DNA of 64,000 bases from Hirudo medicinalis (GCA_011800805.1 MPNW01000085.1:88932-152931); one strand, 5' to 3'; shown: positions 51,426 through 63,285, counted from the stretch's first letter. Numbers and translations: made by a program. The notes: a model not told the origin generated them from the sequence alone.

Positions 51426-54400
51426 ATGGTGAACGAGGGACATATCGAAGCAAATTCATCTGGAAATGATCGTTTTAAATATGAGAAAGGAAAACTTTAC
51501 CAGTTCGTCAATTGTCGTATTTTGAGGCAACACAAAATATTTGAAGAAGATTTCTGGGTTCGTGATGGTATAATAATGAACCCGGAGAAGATATTCTTTG
51601 ATGAAAAGAAACGAGCAGATTATATAGTAAATTGCAATGGATGTTTCTTGTTTCCTGGCTTGATTGATCTTCAGATAAATGGTAAAGATTTCTTGCAATT
51701 TTTTTGTAAAATGCTGAATGTATGTATGTGTGGCTTTTTGCTTATCCAGTTGTGTTTAATTGCAGGAGCCTTTGGGCGTGACTTTTCATTAGCTCCGGAA
51801 AATATTTGTGATAACATAGACACAGTCGCCAAAGGATTACTTGCTCATGGCGTCACATCTTTTTGCCCAACTATTGTTACGAGCACACCTGATCTTTACA
51901 TACAAGTAAGCTTAAGTCGTCCAAAATAGATAGGGAGTACCCATTTTTTTTTACGATATCTCAACCAATATGTTACGAAAATTACTCAAATTCTTAGTAT
52001 GTTGTGTAAATTGTGCTTCAAAAGTTTTACATTGAATTTGGTGAAATATTATTTTCAAACTTCATAAAAAATCCCAAAAATGCGTTTTTTCAGCATCCAA
52101 AAAAGATAGGAAGGCAACATGAAAAGTCAATAATAACAACACAAATTTATATTTTTGACACCATTTTCTCTATTATTTCAAAACATCTTTTGTTCATCGA
52201 CAAAATTAATTTTTTTATAAAGTCTGATTCCAGATTATTCCAGGAGGTCCTGATGGCATCTTCCAACTCCGATTTAGAATTAAATTGTCTTCCATCTTTG
52301 TAGACCAGTCTTGACAACTTATCCCAAGCATTTTCAATTGGATTGAGATCAGGAAAACGAGCTGACCAACTCAAAACATTTATGTTTCTCTCTTGGAAGA
52401 AGGTCCTTGTCAGTTTGGAAGTATGGATCGGAGCATTATCTTGCTGAAATACATAATTAGCAATATATCCTCTCAGCAAAAGGCAGGAGATTATTTTCCA
52501 GCACTTTCATATAATCTGCTGATTTTTGCTTTCCTTGTAGAAAAGCTAGATCAGTGAGTCCATCATGTGAAATTCCTGCCAAAATCATGACTGTTCCAGC
52601 TCCGTGATTTCTGCTTTAAAATAACTCCTTCTCTAATCTGAGATCATGCCAGTAAAACTGATAACCATCAGGTCCACCTAGATTGAATTTTTTTTCATCA
52701 GAAAAAATTATGTTGGTCCAACCTTCTCTCCTTGATAACATTGTTTTGGCCCACTGAACTCTGGCAATTTTGTGGTGTTCTTACAGAGCTGGAACCTTTA
52801 ATCTCTTTTCATATTTTAAAATTTTGCTCGCATTTAAGTAATTTATTACTATATACTTACAAACAATGAAGTTCATTTGCACCTTGTTAAATTAATTTTA
52901 TAACTCAAATGCAAACCCCTTCCTATCTTTTTTGGACGGCCCAAAAGCACATTTTTACGTAATTTACGAGTTTTAATTATTCTATGAAGTAAAAATTTTA
53001 CAAGATGTTTTATATGTGACCTAATGTCCAAATTTGAATAAATTCCATTATTTGATGTATGAGAAATTTGCATAAAATATGCGCTCCCTATCTATATTGG
53101 ACGGAGTGTACAATGTATGTATAAGAATACATTATGTTTGTCTTAATTTAAGATTCTTACAAGAGCAAGCAAGAAAAAGGGAGGGAGACAAGGTGCAGGT
53201 GTAATAGGTGGACATTATGTTTCTATGATTTAAGTCTATAGACTAAATTTGAATCATGTCAGTGAAATATTTATTTAATTTGTAATGCAATTCATTCAGG
53301 CCTACATTTGGAGGGACCTTTCATAAGCAAGGAAATGAAGGGAGCACATGAGATAGAATGTATCAGCTCTTTTGAGGATGGCATTGAAACCCTTCACACC
53401 TTTTATGGACACTTGGATAACATTGCCATTGTCACCCTTGCCCCTGAGTTGTCTGGGGCCCTTGATGTGATTGGTTATTTGTCTGAGAAGGGTGTGGTTG
53501 TATCTCTGGGTCATTCTTCAGCCTGCTTGTCAGTTGGAGAGCAAGCTGTTAAAAGAGGAGCCAGATTTATCACTCATCTCTTTAATGCAATGCTACCCGT
53601 TAGTTGAGCAATGATGATGATCTTTTTAATGTCAATCAGTTTTTTAATTTTATGAAACTTTATTTATGGGATTCCAATCAAAACTTTACTCATCTTTGGC
53701 GTGCAAGTTGGTCGAATGGGTTATGTTCCTGCATACGGCGGTAATAATAACAGTCGTAATGTGTCGTGTTCGAAACTCAGCCTGCACTGTCGCAAGCACC
53801 CTTGGGAAGGAGCGCTATACAAATGGTTAACAAGAAGCGCCTCTATGCATATGGCGCTATATAAATGAAATACATTTATTTTAAGAAGTTGACCATGAAC
53901 AAATTCATCAGGAAGGATAAACCATTTCCCAAAATAATTAATGGGGTTTCAAAGACTTTTACTAATTTAGTTCTTAATAGGATATTGAAAGTTGTTATTG
54001 ATATTATATTATTTTTATATTATGATCAACATAGAAATAATTTTTAATTAATGTAATTTCATGATAAAATGTCAATTGTAGTTCCACCACAGGGATCCTC
54101 ATCTTGTTGGACTCCTGTCAGCTGAAAACACTCCAAAGATTTACTATGGAATAATTGCAGATGGCATCCACACTCATCCTGCTGCTCTTAGGATTGCCCA
54201 CAGGTCTCACCCCAAAGGTGAAACATTTTCTCTACATTACCAATAATTGTGATCAAAATTTAATTTCATTTCACTGGCTCTGTTTAACATTAAATAGTTT
54301 AATCTTGTACAAGAAATCTATTGACACTTGCTTTCACGATTCTGATTGTGATGCGTTATCTTTTTGTCAAGTTTTTTTTTATGACTGTGGCAGGCATTGT

Positions 54401-54945
54401 GTTAGTGACTGATGCCATATCTGCCATGGGTCTTCAGGAAGGCACACACCACTTGGGCAAACAAGTCATCGATGTCACTGGCAACAGGGCTGTCATTGCA
54501 GGCACAAACACCCTCTGTGGAAGGTTGGATAAATTATTATTAATTTCTTAATAAAACAAAGTGATGGAACAAATGTGGGGAGAATTATCAGGTTTATTTT
54601 TCTGTTGACCAGCATTGCATCATTGGATCAGTGTGTCAGGTATTTCCATGAGAATGCAGGTCGGTTGCATTACAAGACATATTTTGTAAGTCTCCATCAT
54701 TTCATTTTCTTTAATGCATGCCAATGATTTTCTCAGCTAATGACATCATAGAAGCAGTCGAGGCAGCCACCCTCCATCCTGCTCTCGTCCTCAAGATCCA
54801 AGACAGGAAGGGAACTTTGGACTTTGGAACTGATGCTGATTTCATTCTTCTCGATGACAATCTGCACGTTCAAGCTACTTTCATTGCCGGAGACCTTGTC
54901 TGGAAGAAGGATGATTTTAAATTTGAATCCAAAGAACGTATTTGA
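51426..54945 (+). CDS. AMDHD2: AMDHD2, N-acetylglucosamine-6-phosphate deacetylase, copy 2
   Basis: Eight exons: 51426-51681, 51766-51905, 53153-53207, 53300-53598, 54082-54217, 54394-54523, 54613-54659, 54737-54945; 1272 nt, 423 residues. Phases match copy 1 at every junction. It starts [20 protein letters not shown], a longer N-terminus than copy 1. The same active-site motifs are present: [46 protein letters not shown]. Between exons 2 and 3 a Tc1-like element has entered, and the short third exon ([17 protein letters not shown]) survives only 42 bases to its right. A SINE lies in the intron 53599-54081. No lesion is seen in the coding sequence, so it is probably functional. Divergence from copy 1 is high in the 5' exons and very low in exons 6 and 8. 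Confidence 0.92.
51915..53110 (-). mobile_element. Dead Tc1/mariner-type (DD34E) transposon with nested inverted repeats
   Basis: Ends at 51915-51937 and 53084-53108 are inverted copies of CCGTCCAAAATAGATAGGGA, each bordered by TA. A second inverted pair of similar sequence (ATCCAAAAAAGATAGGAAGG) lies inside at 52094-52113 and ~52919-52938, giving an IR/DR layout. Minus-strand transposase pieces: [10 protein letters not shown] (first Asp), then FQQDNAPIH (second Asp) and DLNPIENAW (Glu), with 34 residues between the last two acidic residues. The reading is broken by a stop and a frameshift between 52480 and 52830 and lacks most of its N-terminal DNA-binding part. Confidence 0.9.
53696..53870 (+). 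mobile_element. tRNA-derived SINE
   Basis: TGGCGTGCAAGTTGGTCGAATGGG then GTCGTGTTCGAAACTCAGCC, the same head as the 50.8-kb copy. The 3' part differs and ends GGCGCTATATAAATG followed by AT-rich sequence, much like the LINE end near 56520. It lies in an AMDHD2 copy 2 intron. Confidence 0.82.
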
Positions 54946-55311
54946 AGTTGTAGTCAGCATTATGTTATGTTTTTAAAATTTCAGTGGTTTGTTTTTTTTT
55001 TAAATCATTTTTTGGATAAGTTTTTAAATTTTGGTTAATGTCTGGAATCATTTCCATTGATGGAGTAAGGTACACTTATTTTTGGTTTTCATTAATGATT
55101 GATTGGCCTTACAAGCAGATAATAAGTTCAAGAAAATTGAGGTAATGTGACAAGTTATTACATAACAATGATAAGATGTTGTATTAACCAAAAAATTAGT
55201 TGCGTCTTTGTTTACATAACGTGTTTCCTACATTTCGTCCGTCGCTACTGTTTAATCCTGGCTGTTCTAGTCATTAGACCTGGCCATATCTACTGGATTT
55301 ATAGAGTTTAA
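54946..55311. other. Spacer after AMDHD2 copy 2
   Basis: Short AT-rich 3' flank between the AMDHD2 stop and the LINE copy. No feature is seen; the true LINE 5' end may lie here. Confidence 0.6.
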
Positions 55312-56545
55312 ATGATCTTGAACTCTCCCAGCACTCTGATCAGATCAATTCTTATTCGTTCCTGCGCGTGGACTACTGAACATCTCATTATCGCCATGTT
55401 TGTTTACAGTTCGGAGCTTCTTTGCTCACTCAACCCAGCTCCTGACAATAGCCGAATTGAAAGAACCCTAAGAAAAGTTCTCTTCAAATTCAAAATATGG
55501 CGTACCCGCAGTTGTTCCTCATCCAAAACAGGGAATTTCGACCGTACTCCTAATTACTCGCCCAGCACTAGACTCGAACACTCTAAAATTGCTTCCTCGC
55601 AACTTAAGATTGGGTCGCTCAATTCGAGGTCTGCTGCCAGCAAAGCCGCCCTACTTCACAACATCTTGCAAGAAAGTCGCCTCGACGTGCTTGCAATCAC
55701 TGAAACCTGGATTCCTTCAGATGCACCCCAGACGATCAAAGCTGACTTAGCTCCTCCGGGTTATAAAGTGATTCACCAGTGGACTCTCCACCGAGAGCAA
55801 GGGTGGCGGCCTGGCAGTTGTTGCTAAAGACTACCTTCGACCAGTTCCAGCCAAGCTTTGAGTCGCTCTCAGTAAAAATAATATCACAGACGTGGTCCAT
55901 CTTACTCCCCGTTGTCTATCGCCCTCCATCGTCTTCAAAATCTCGATTTATCTCTGACCTTAAAACTCTGATTGACCAACTAAACAAACAACCTCTTCCC
56001 TTCTTACTTTGTGGCGACTTCAACTACCCACTCACACCTCAATTTGATGATGAACTGTCCCTCCTACTCAGTAAGCACAGTCTCATTCAGCACATCAACT
56101 TCCCCACTCACAACCTTGGCCAAACGCTTGATATTGCCATCACTCCCTCCAACCAAAACATTTCCATAAAAGTCTCCGGCAAAAATGTCACGTTCTCGGA
56201 TCATCTTCTTTTAGAGTTCACCACCGACATCACCGTACTTCTCGGCCGAAGAGTTGGTCTCTTGAATCGTCGACGTCGGAGACCGACAGCTGTCTCCGGC
56301 CTTCCTATATTAATTTCGAAGAAGGTCTACTGGCTTCGCATGTGCAAAATCAAAAATGAGGCTGCTTCCGCCGTCTTCGTCAGAACCATTGTTTCTTCTC
56401 AGCTCAACAGAGACTTCCCATGTGTTGCCTGGAATGAACTACCATATCTGGAGCTCTTCAAACGTCACCTGAAGATCCATCTTTTCAAAAGGGCATCATG
56501 AATCCAGGTCAATGGGACACAAGGCGCCTTATAAATGTATTATTA
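55312..56545 (+). mobile_element. Internally deleted non-LTR retrotransposon (endonuclease fused to C-terminal tail)
   Basis: Two overlapping frames (55312-55827 and 55779-56501) together read an apurinic-type endonuclease: KIGSLNSRSAASKAALLHN, RLDVLAITETWIPSDAP, PVVYRPPSSSKSRF, LLCGDFNYPL, LDIAITPSN and FSDHLLLEF (SDH motif). A frame change breaks it near 55790. Directly after the endonuclease the frame passes to CVAWNELPYLELFKRHLKIHLFKRA, the usual ORF2 C-terminus. The whole reverse transcriptase is missing. The 3' end reads AAGGCGCCTTATAAATG followed by TTA repeats at about 56545. Confidence 0.9.
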
Positions 56546-59500
56546 TTATTGTTATGTATAATTAACACTTAAGATTATCCAATCTTAGTGAGGAAGTGAT
56601 AAGCCAGGATTAAAAGTGTTAAACCAGTAATTTGGAGATTTTATGAAAAAATACGAATATTTCTGTTCGAACTTCAGCAAAATAAAATTGTACGTTTCAA
56701 ATGTCCTAAAATAATATTAGGCTACTTTGCGTTCGAAAATTTGCACTTGTTTTCAGCGAAATTATTTTAAGATGATGTTATTGTGATCTCTGCTTACGAT
56801 GACATGTGATTTAGTACGCTTCTTTTGACAAGATTGTTATTTCTTGCTTGGACTTCTCACAATTTTTACCTTCATATCTTCTCTCCTGTGAACTGCACTT
56901 GACTACTTTCCCATGGAAAACATCATCTATGATAATTTGTATGTTTTAACGTATCAATCCTGCATCATGAAATAGATAACCACGAATTATTGTCTTTTAT
57001 TTTTTTATTTATTCACTGAATCCTGCTGATATTTGCACATCAAATTAAATCTTTGTCAAGATTGTTTGCGGGTTCTTAAAAATTTAGTTATTCAAGACAA
57101 TGGATGAGCTGCCATAAACAATGCCAGCGAATGAGATCGTTAGAAGCACATAGCACTGGTAATAACAGAAGCCCCTCCATTTTATTCCAGCCATGCACCA
57201 GTCATTGAGCACCTCCTTCGTGCGAGTATGGCAATCATGAAATTTCATTTTTTATTTCGTCTGAAAATATTTTTTAGGAGGAAGACATTATTTTACATTT
57301 GTTCTTTTAGGGCCAATCTTGTCAAATTATTGTTCTTTTGTTATTACCAACGAATTTTGCAAATTACGATAATTTTTTATCTCAGCCAAGAAATTTACAA
57401 GTTTTGCACTCAATCGTCTTGCTCTAACGTGAACCTCTCCTGAATAATAATTTTTTACTACCAAAATATCTTCGTTTCGAAATATTATAGAATTCATTCA
57501 ATCTCAGAAATGTGACGGCAGTGCAATTAATAATTGCATCTATTATTAGTTAAAAGATGACGTTGATAAATACCAGTTAGTTTTCAAGAGCAATGCTAGT
57601 GGACTGTCACAGTCGTATGAAACATGTTCGCGGTCAAATTCAATGAACATTTCCTAGGAAATGAGACAATGAAAAGCCAGATTTGAGCCTCACGAAGGAA
57701 AATTCGCTGAAGAATGAGACGTGCTGAGGTTGAAAACATGGAAATATGTGATGTTGTTGTGAAGGAGTAACGAAGGAATAAAAGCTGTTTGTTGGTATGC
57801 CTCTGCAGAAAGCAACCAGCCATAATTAATCGTAATTATGCTACTTAGGATAATAATTATTATTTCAGACATGAATTATAACAACGTTATTATTATTAAC
57901 TATCACTTATAATAATGCTATACTTGTAAGAGTGTTGCAGAACTAAGATGATTACAGAAACAATCATGTTTCGTTAAAAATATCTTCAAAATATTGTTTC
58001 AGCCCGAAGTCCGAAAATCAACATTTAATTAATATTTTAGCTTCACGACACTTTCCAGCTTGTCTCACACACCACGAACTCACAATTAAATTCGAAATGT
58101 TCAACTTGCAAAAATGTAAAATAATTTGTCTTCTAGTTATGTCTTCCAAGGGCAACTCTAATCTCGTTTGATTCTTAATGACTTAATTAACTAACATTTA
58201 ATAATAGGTTAATAATAATAATTAGTCGGACTCATTATAAGTTAAGTGGTGTTGTATCCTAGGAGCTCAGGTGGATGGAGTAAGAATGTCGAATAAATGC
58301 AAGAATATTCCCGGCTTTATGACGAAATCTCGACCATTATGTGATCACTTGCAGAACTCCTCACTAATTCCCATTTTTGCAATCCACGCTGGCATCTCCA
58401 GGCAGTATTATGGTAATGATGATGAGAAGAATTTAATGATTGGCATCGCTTAAATGCTGTCACGTGTGCGCTTTCAGAGATCCGCGCAATTTATTTGGCG
58501 CCAAATTACCGGCAACTGTTCGTGGGTAGCAATAGAGGGCAATTATTGTCTTAAATCTCAGGAGGGAGAGAAATGCTTTATGGAAGAATAGATGATTATG
58601 ATGATAGTGCATGTGGTTATGGTGACGATGATAGATTTCAACGCTCATCTCGCTTGCAATACTGTTGGGACTATTATTTCAGTCAATATTTTTTTAAATA
58701 TCCATTTATTAATTATTCAATATTATTTAATAGTAATTAATAATTTAACTATTAATATATTATATAATTAAATATGTAATTGATTTTATATGTACTTAGA
58801 TTATAGATGTATAATTATATAACAATTTAATAATTATAATATCATTATGTATTATAGTATAATAATTAATTAAATAATAATTATTATTATTATTGTCATG
58901 TAATATTATTATGTATGATTATGTATAATAATCAACATTCAGGCTTAATCATAAGTTTATCGCAATAATAAAAGATTCTGAGCATCTGAACATCGTTATA
59001 CAACGTGAAAGACTCGGAATGTTTCTCAAAATTATTCTGTTTTTGATAACTTATCCAAGCTTTATTTTCGGTAAAATATTCTTCAAATGGGGAGTATTAT
59101 TAAGTTAAGTTAATTATTAACATTTTCTTTTCAACTGCATTGAACACTGAGTAAGCTGTCGGAGCAGAACAAAGAAGGACCATCGATTTTAAAGATGATG
59201 ATTATTACAAAAATAATAAAAAAACCCATAAATAATAAAAAAAAATATTAAAAATAATAAAAAGAACAAGAAATAATGAAAAAAATTCAAGATGAAACAA
59301 TTTGTCATGACAAATTGATGATTATGAACCAAACAAGTGTTAACGTGAAAGACGAAGAAAATAGGATTTGTTAGATATTACTAATAATAGTTATTAATAA
59401 TTTATCACTATACAGTTTAGATATAGAATAGATTATTACTATTAATAATAATAGTTACTAATAATTAGGTAATAATAATAATAAATACCTAACAACAATT

Positions 59501-60484
59501 GTTTCAACTTAAGATTAATAATAAGATATTATAAAATATGGTGACCCGTCAAAATAGTCCAGGGCAAACAATAGTCCGGTTAGAACGGCCCAAAATAAAT
59601 TATTTTAAAAACTTATTTAATTAAATGAAATTGTAAATTAGTCACATTAAATTAGTTACATTGTGAGATTGTAAGCAATTCCATGTAAATAATCGAGAGT
59701 TTCTGTGTTGCAAACCGAGATTCTGCTCTGATGTTCCGTCTTTCTCTTCCGATGTGCAGTGTTCTTTTCCCAGTAATCGAGCACTGGATCAATTTCTCTC
59801 GGACAACTTTCCACCGACATTTCCAATGCATTTGTGACGTCAACCCTTGAAACACAACATAAAGCCAAAGGATCTTGACATGGACACGGATGACTAATTT
59901 ATACTTTAATTTAGTTAAATAAGTTTTTAACTTGGGCTGTTTTGACGGGGTGCCATAAAACATTGTAACAAACTTTAAAATTTCTTGCAATTAGTTACAT
60001 GGAAAGGCTTACTCATTGCGGCTTTATTTGTTAATTCTAATTAATTTATTAAAGTTGCCTTCCATTATCAGTTAAACTTAGATGTCTTTGGTCAATTAAG
60101 ACCATAATTAGTTATTCATGAGAATCAAATACACTGTGAAATCAGTACGTTTATTCAGAAGATTAAGACTGTACAATGTACATGTTTGCCAAGCACATTA
60201 TGCATATTCATTAGGTGACAATGGAGTTCATAATTGTGTCACAATGCTAAACAAGCTTTCATGAAAGTCCTCGAGACATAGATTAGGCACGAATTATCCA
60301 CAAATGAGACATTGAGAATCAACTGACGAAAAGATCGAGGCATATGAAAGACCCAATTATGAAGAACTATCTCCAGAGAAATAGGTTCAAAAATCTCACC
60401 GGACACCATGAAACCATCTCGTCATCAAACTTGAATGACGAGTCAAAACAGCTTCAGCGATTGGTGATGAATGCTGGAAATCAA
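56546..60484. other. Gene-poor AT-rich spacer before the GPCR 3' end
   Basis: About 3.9 kb with no gene recognised. 58680-58930 is almost pure A/T with near-palindromic ATTATTAATTAAT stretches, and 59170-59480 is A-rich with AATAAT runs. A TIR-bounded element lies at 59534-59957. Other open frames are short and AT-biased. Confidence 0.65.
59534..59957. mobile_element. Candidate ~0.42-kb TIR element, unclassified
   Basis: The left end reads ATGGTGACCCGTCAAAATAG and the right end, reverse-complemented, ATGGCACCCCGTCAAAACAG; the 24-bp arms match at about 18 positions. Almost the whole interior is open on the minus strand (112 codons, 59652-59990), but I recognise no domain, and the frame runs past the right arm. 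No clear target duplication was found. It may be a MITE or an old DNA-transposon remnant. Confidence 0.5.
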
Positions 60485-61939
60485 TTAGAAAAATTTGGCT
60501 CCCTCGAACGATGTTCCGCTATATCGGTCCTGGTTTGGTAGGCTTCCCCTGCTATGATGCCGGTTGTTCCTTTTGACAATGCCAGCCCCAGAATGATCGG
60601 CGGACAGTCCATATTCCTCAGTGAATCTCTCTGTCCTCATGTGGCTGTTGATGTTTACACAGCGACAGAAAATAATTTCTTTGAACGGCTTTCTGAAGTC
60701 TCTGTTGAAGCGAGCGTAGATGATTGGATTCAGCAGACTGTTGGCAAACCCCAGCCAGAGGAGAAGAGCTGATATCCAGTCCGGCACTACAGTTCCAGCT
60801 GGCAAAAGAGGTTTGACTAGAGCGAGTATAAAGAAAGGTAGCCAGCAAGCCACGAAACATCCCATTATTATGCCCAGTGTCTTCGTTGTTTTGCGCTCCT
60901 TGGAAGCTGATGGCAGTTTGTGGAGTCCGGAATTTGAGGATGGACGATGGTGGAGAAAACTGACATTTTTCAGACTTTTACGAGGAGGTTCAGAATGACC
61001 GACAGCGATTGCAGGGTCTGGAACAGCGAGGTTCGTGGGCGACGTTGCACTGTGTTGAGCAGATTCATCGACGCCATTTCTACTGTGGTTAGACTGAATG
61101 GAATTCTTCGACTGTAGGCAAGGTTTGCGGCTGCTGCTACTCTCGATGGAATTCCTGTCGACCCCACCTGACCTTGATTCGCTCGATGCTTTTTTGTTGG
61201 AGGTGATGGAAGACGCGAAGGAGCTCGTGGATCTCAGCGGTCGGTGATCTTGCGGAGCGGACATGAGTTCAGATTTATGAATGCGGGACGACACGGCATA
61301 GATGCGGTAATAAATGAAAATCATTATCGACAGAGGGAGGTAGAAAGCTCCTATCGTGGCATAAAACTGATAACCAATGGCCTGACTCAACTCGCAGACC
61401 TTGTCCTTCGGTTCGGCCTTCCAGCCAAACAACGGAGGGATGCTTATAAGGGCAGAGAGGAGCCACACCGAAAAAATCATGAGAGCCATCAGAGCCGGCG
61501 TTCTTTTCATGGCGTAGTCAAAGGGTCTGGTGATAACGAGGTATCTATCGATGCTGATCATGCACAGGTTCAGTATGGAGGCCGTGCACAAGAGGACATC
61601 CAAGGAGGTCCAAACGTCGCACATGGTCGTTCCAAGTTCCCAAGTGTTCATCACCTCGTACATGGCTGCCAGGGGCATGTCTGCCACCGCCACCAGAAGA
61701 TCGGCCACCGCCAGAGAAACTATGAGCAGATTCGAGGGGGTTCTTAGTTTCTTGACGATGGCGACTGCGATGCAGACGAGAACGTTTCCTACAATCGTTC
61801 CAATGATGATGAATGTGCAGGCCATCAAGATCAACACTGTCTCCCAAGTCGGGTATTTCAGTTGAATTTCATTTATGGCGGAGGTAGTTTCATAAAACGA
61901 GGAGGAAGACGAAGTGATGGCGGTGATGTTGGTAGCCAT
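60485..61939 (-). CDS. Serotonin-type (5-HT7/5-HT1-like) G-protein-coupled receptor, single exon
   Basis: One uninterrupted 484-residue frame. The Ser/Thr-rich extracellular start has one sequon (NITA). TM1 holds GNVLVC, TM2 SLAVADLLVAVADMP. TM3 begins at MCDVW (disulfide Cys) and carries SLDVLLCTAS with the amine-binding Asp 3.32. The DRY box is DRYLVITRP, TM4 has WLLSALISIPPL, and a Cys (KVCEL) closes the loop disulfide. TM5 is FYLPLSIMIFIYY. A ~130-residue Ser-rich third loop follows. TM6 holds CWLPFF, TM7 NSLLNPIIYARFNRDFRKPF, and the tail has FCRCV, a likely palmitoylation site. The stretch AAMYEVMNTWELGTTMCDVW and MKRTP resemble invertebrate 5-HT7/5-HT1 receptors most. Position 7.43 is Phe (WLGFANS) where serotonin receptors have Tyr. 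Ligand and G-protein class are inferences. Confidence 0.9.
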   Translation of the reverse strand: MATNITAITSSSSSFYETTSAINEIQLKYPTWETVLILMACTFIIIGTIVGNVLVCIAVAIVKKLRTPSNLLIVSLAVADLLVAVADMPLAAMYEVMNTWELGTTMCDVWTSLDVLLCTASILNLCMISIDRYLVITRPFDYAMKRTPALMALMIFSVWLLSALISIPPLFGWKAEPKDKVCELSQAIGYQFYATIGAFYLPLSIMIFIYYRIYAVSSRIHKSELMSAPQDHRPLRSTSSFASSITSNKKASSESRSGGVDRNSIESSSSRKPCLQSKNSIQSNHSRNGVDESAQHSATSPTNLAVPDPAIAVGHSEPPRKSLKNVSFLHHRPSSNSGLHKLPSASKERKTTKTLGIIMGCFVACWLPFFILALVKPLLPAGTVVPDWISALLLWLGFANSLLNPIIYARFNRDFRKPFKEIIFCRCVNINSHMRTERFTEEYGLSADHSGAGIVKRNNRHHSRGSLPNQDRYSGTSFEGAKFF

Positions 61940-63102
61940 TTTGCAGTCACAGACCTCGACACAATTTCGTTTGCTGCAGATTCGTCCGTTTCATCGCATT
62001 GAGATGAACTCAACTTCTAACGTTGATGTTTCATTCTGGACATTTCTTGGAAATTGAAAACAAATTATGCAATTAAATTTAAAATCCAGACAAATAATTT
62101 ACCTTCCGAGGTTCAGCTGGAAAACGGAATCCAGAGAAGCATCTGAAACCGAAGAAAGTTTCCAGGATTCTGAGAAGCTTTCGCCGAACAACAAAAAGGG
62201 GCGGCAGAGAAAGATGGAGTAACGAAAGGAAGAAGTGGAAAACAGGAGAGAGGGAGAGGTTGCAGAAGATGAACGAGATGCTAAGATGCAAAGGGTGAGT
62301 TCTAAATTGATGAGATATCAACTAAGCCGTGCAATCACGCAGATCAAACCTTCCACAAGTCTCTTATTCCTCGGATGATAAACAAAATCTTGATCTATTG
62401 CCTCGACATTGCAAGAAAAGATAAAAATGAATCAAGTTCTCATAAAAATTCTCAACTTTTAAAAATTGTCCCGATAAGTGCACCTTCTATTCTGTTCATA
62501 TTCTGCTAATGAATCAATGGTTTGTGAGGGATTCCGTGTGTACTGCATGTTGAGCAACTTCGAAGGAAAGGTTCGCAGGAAATAAATAAAAGAAAAATAA
62601 ACATCGTGAAGAGATGGAAATAAGATTAACTTGAAAGGAGACCGAGTGTGTGCAGGAAACTTTGATTCAAATAAGACCGTGTGAAATTTTGATGAGAGAT
62701 AAAAAGATAAGTGGGCTGATAGATTGACGGTCAGAGGGATGGATCTGAAGGATGTGCCGATTGGTGGATGTTGAATAATTAAGTATGATTAAATGAGATG
62801 TGGATGGCTGTGAACGAAACCGATAGAGTGGAAGGCACTTCTATGGTTTACAAACTCACCTCATGAGATAAAGAAGTTGAAAATTGGATCTCCACGAGTA
62901 CAACTCATTTTCGAAACAGTTACTTCAATGAAATGATCGTAATCACATGAATATTAGCAAGATGTTATTATAACGATATTTATAATCATATTTATAGATA
63001 TAATTATAAATTGCACTTGCAAATGAGATTGGTGAGAAAAATTGCTCGTCATTCAGACCAGCTTGAGAGAGTTTCCTAAAGAGAACAAAAGTTGTTAATT
63101 TG

Positions 63103-63285
63103 CCATCATCATCATCATGATCATCATAATCACCATCATCGTCATCGTATCGTCGTTGTCATCATCATCATCATCATCGTCATCATCATCGTCATCGTCA
63201 TCATCATCATCACCATCATCATCACCATCATCATCACCATCGTCAACGTCGTCGTCATCATCGTCATCATCATCATAAGCAACAC
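63103..63285. repeat. (CAT/CGT)n microsatellite
   Basis: About 180 bases of ATC/CAT with frequent CGT and CAC variants. The His- and Ile-rich frames crossing it are repeat translations. Confidence 0.93.

Noticed and set aside
42715..54945. AMDHD2 copy 2 as a pseudogene because of the Tc1 insertion
   Set aside because: The insertion is intronic; all eight exons are open, phase-matched and keep the metal-site residues.
60554..61865. Plus-strand frames of 72-167 codons opposite the GPCR
   Set aside because: Antisense shadows of a GC-richer single coding exon.
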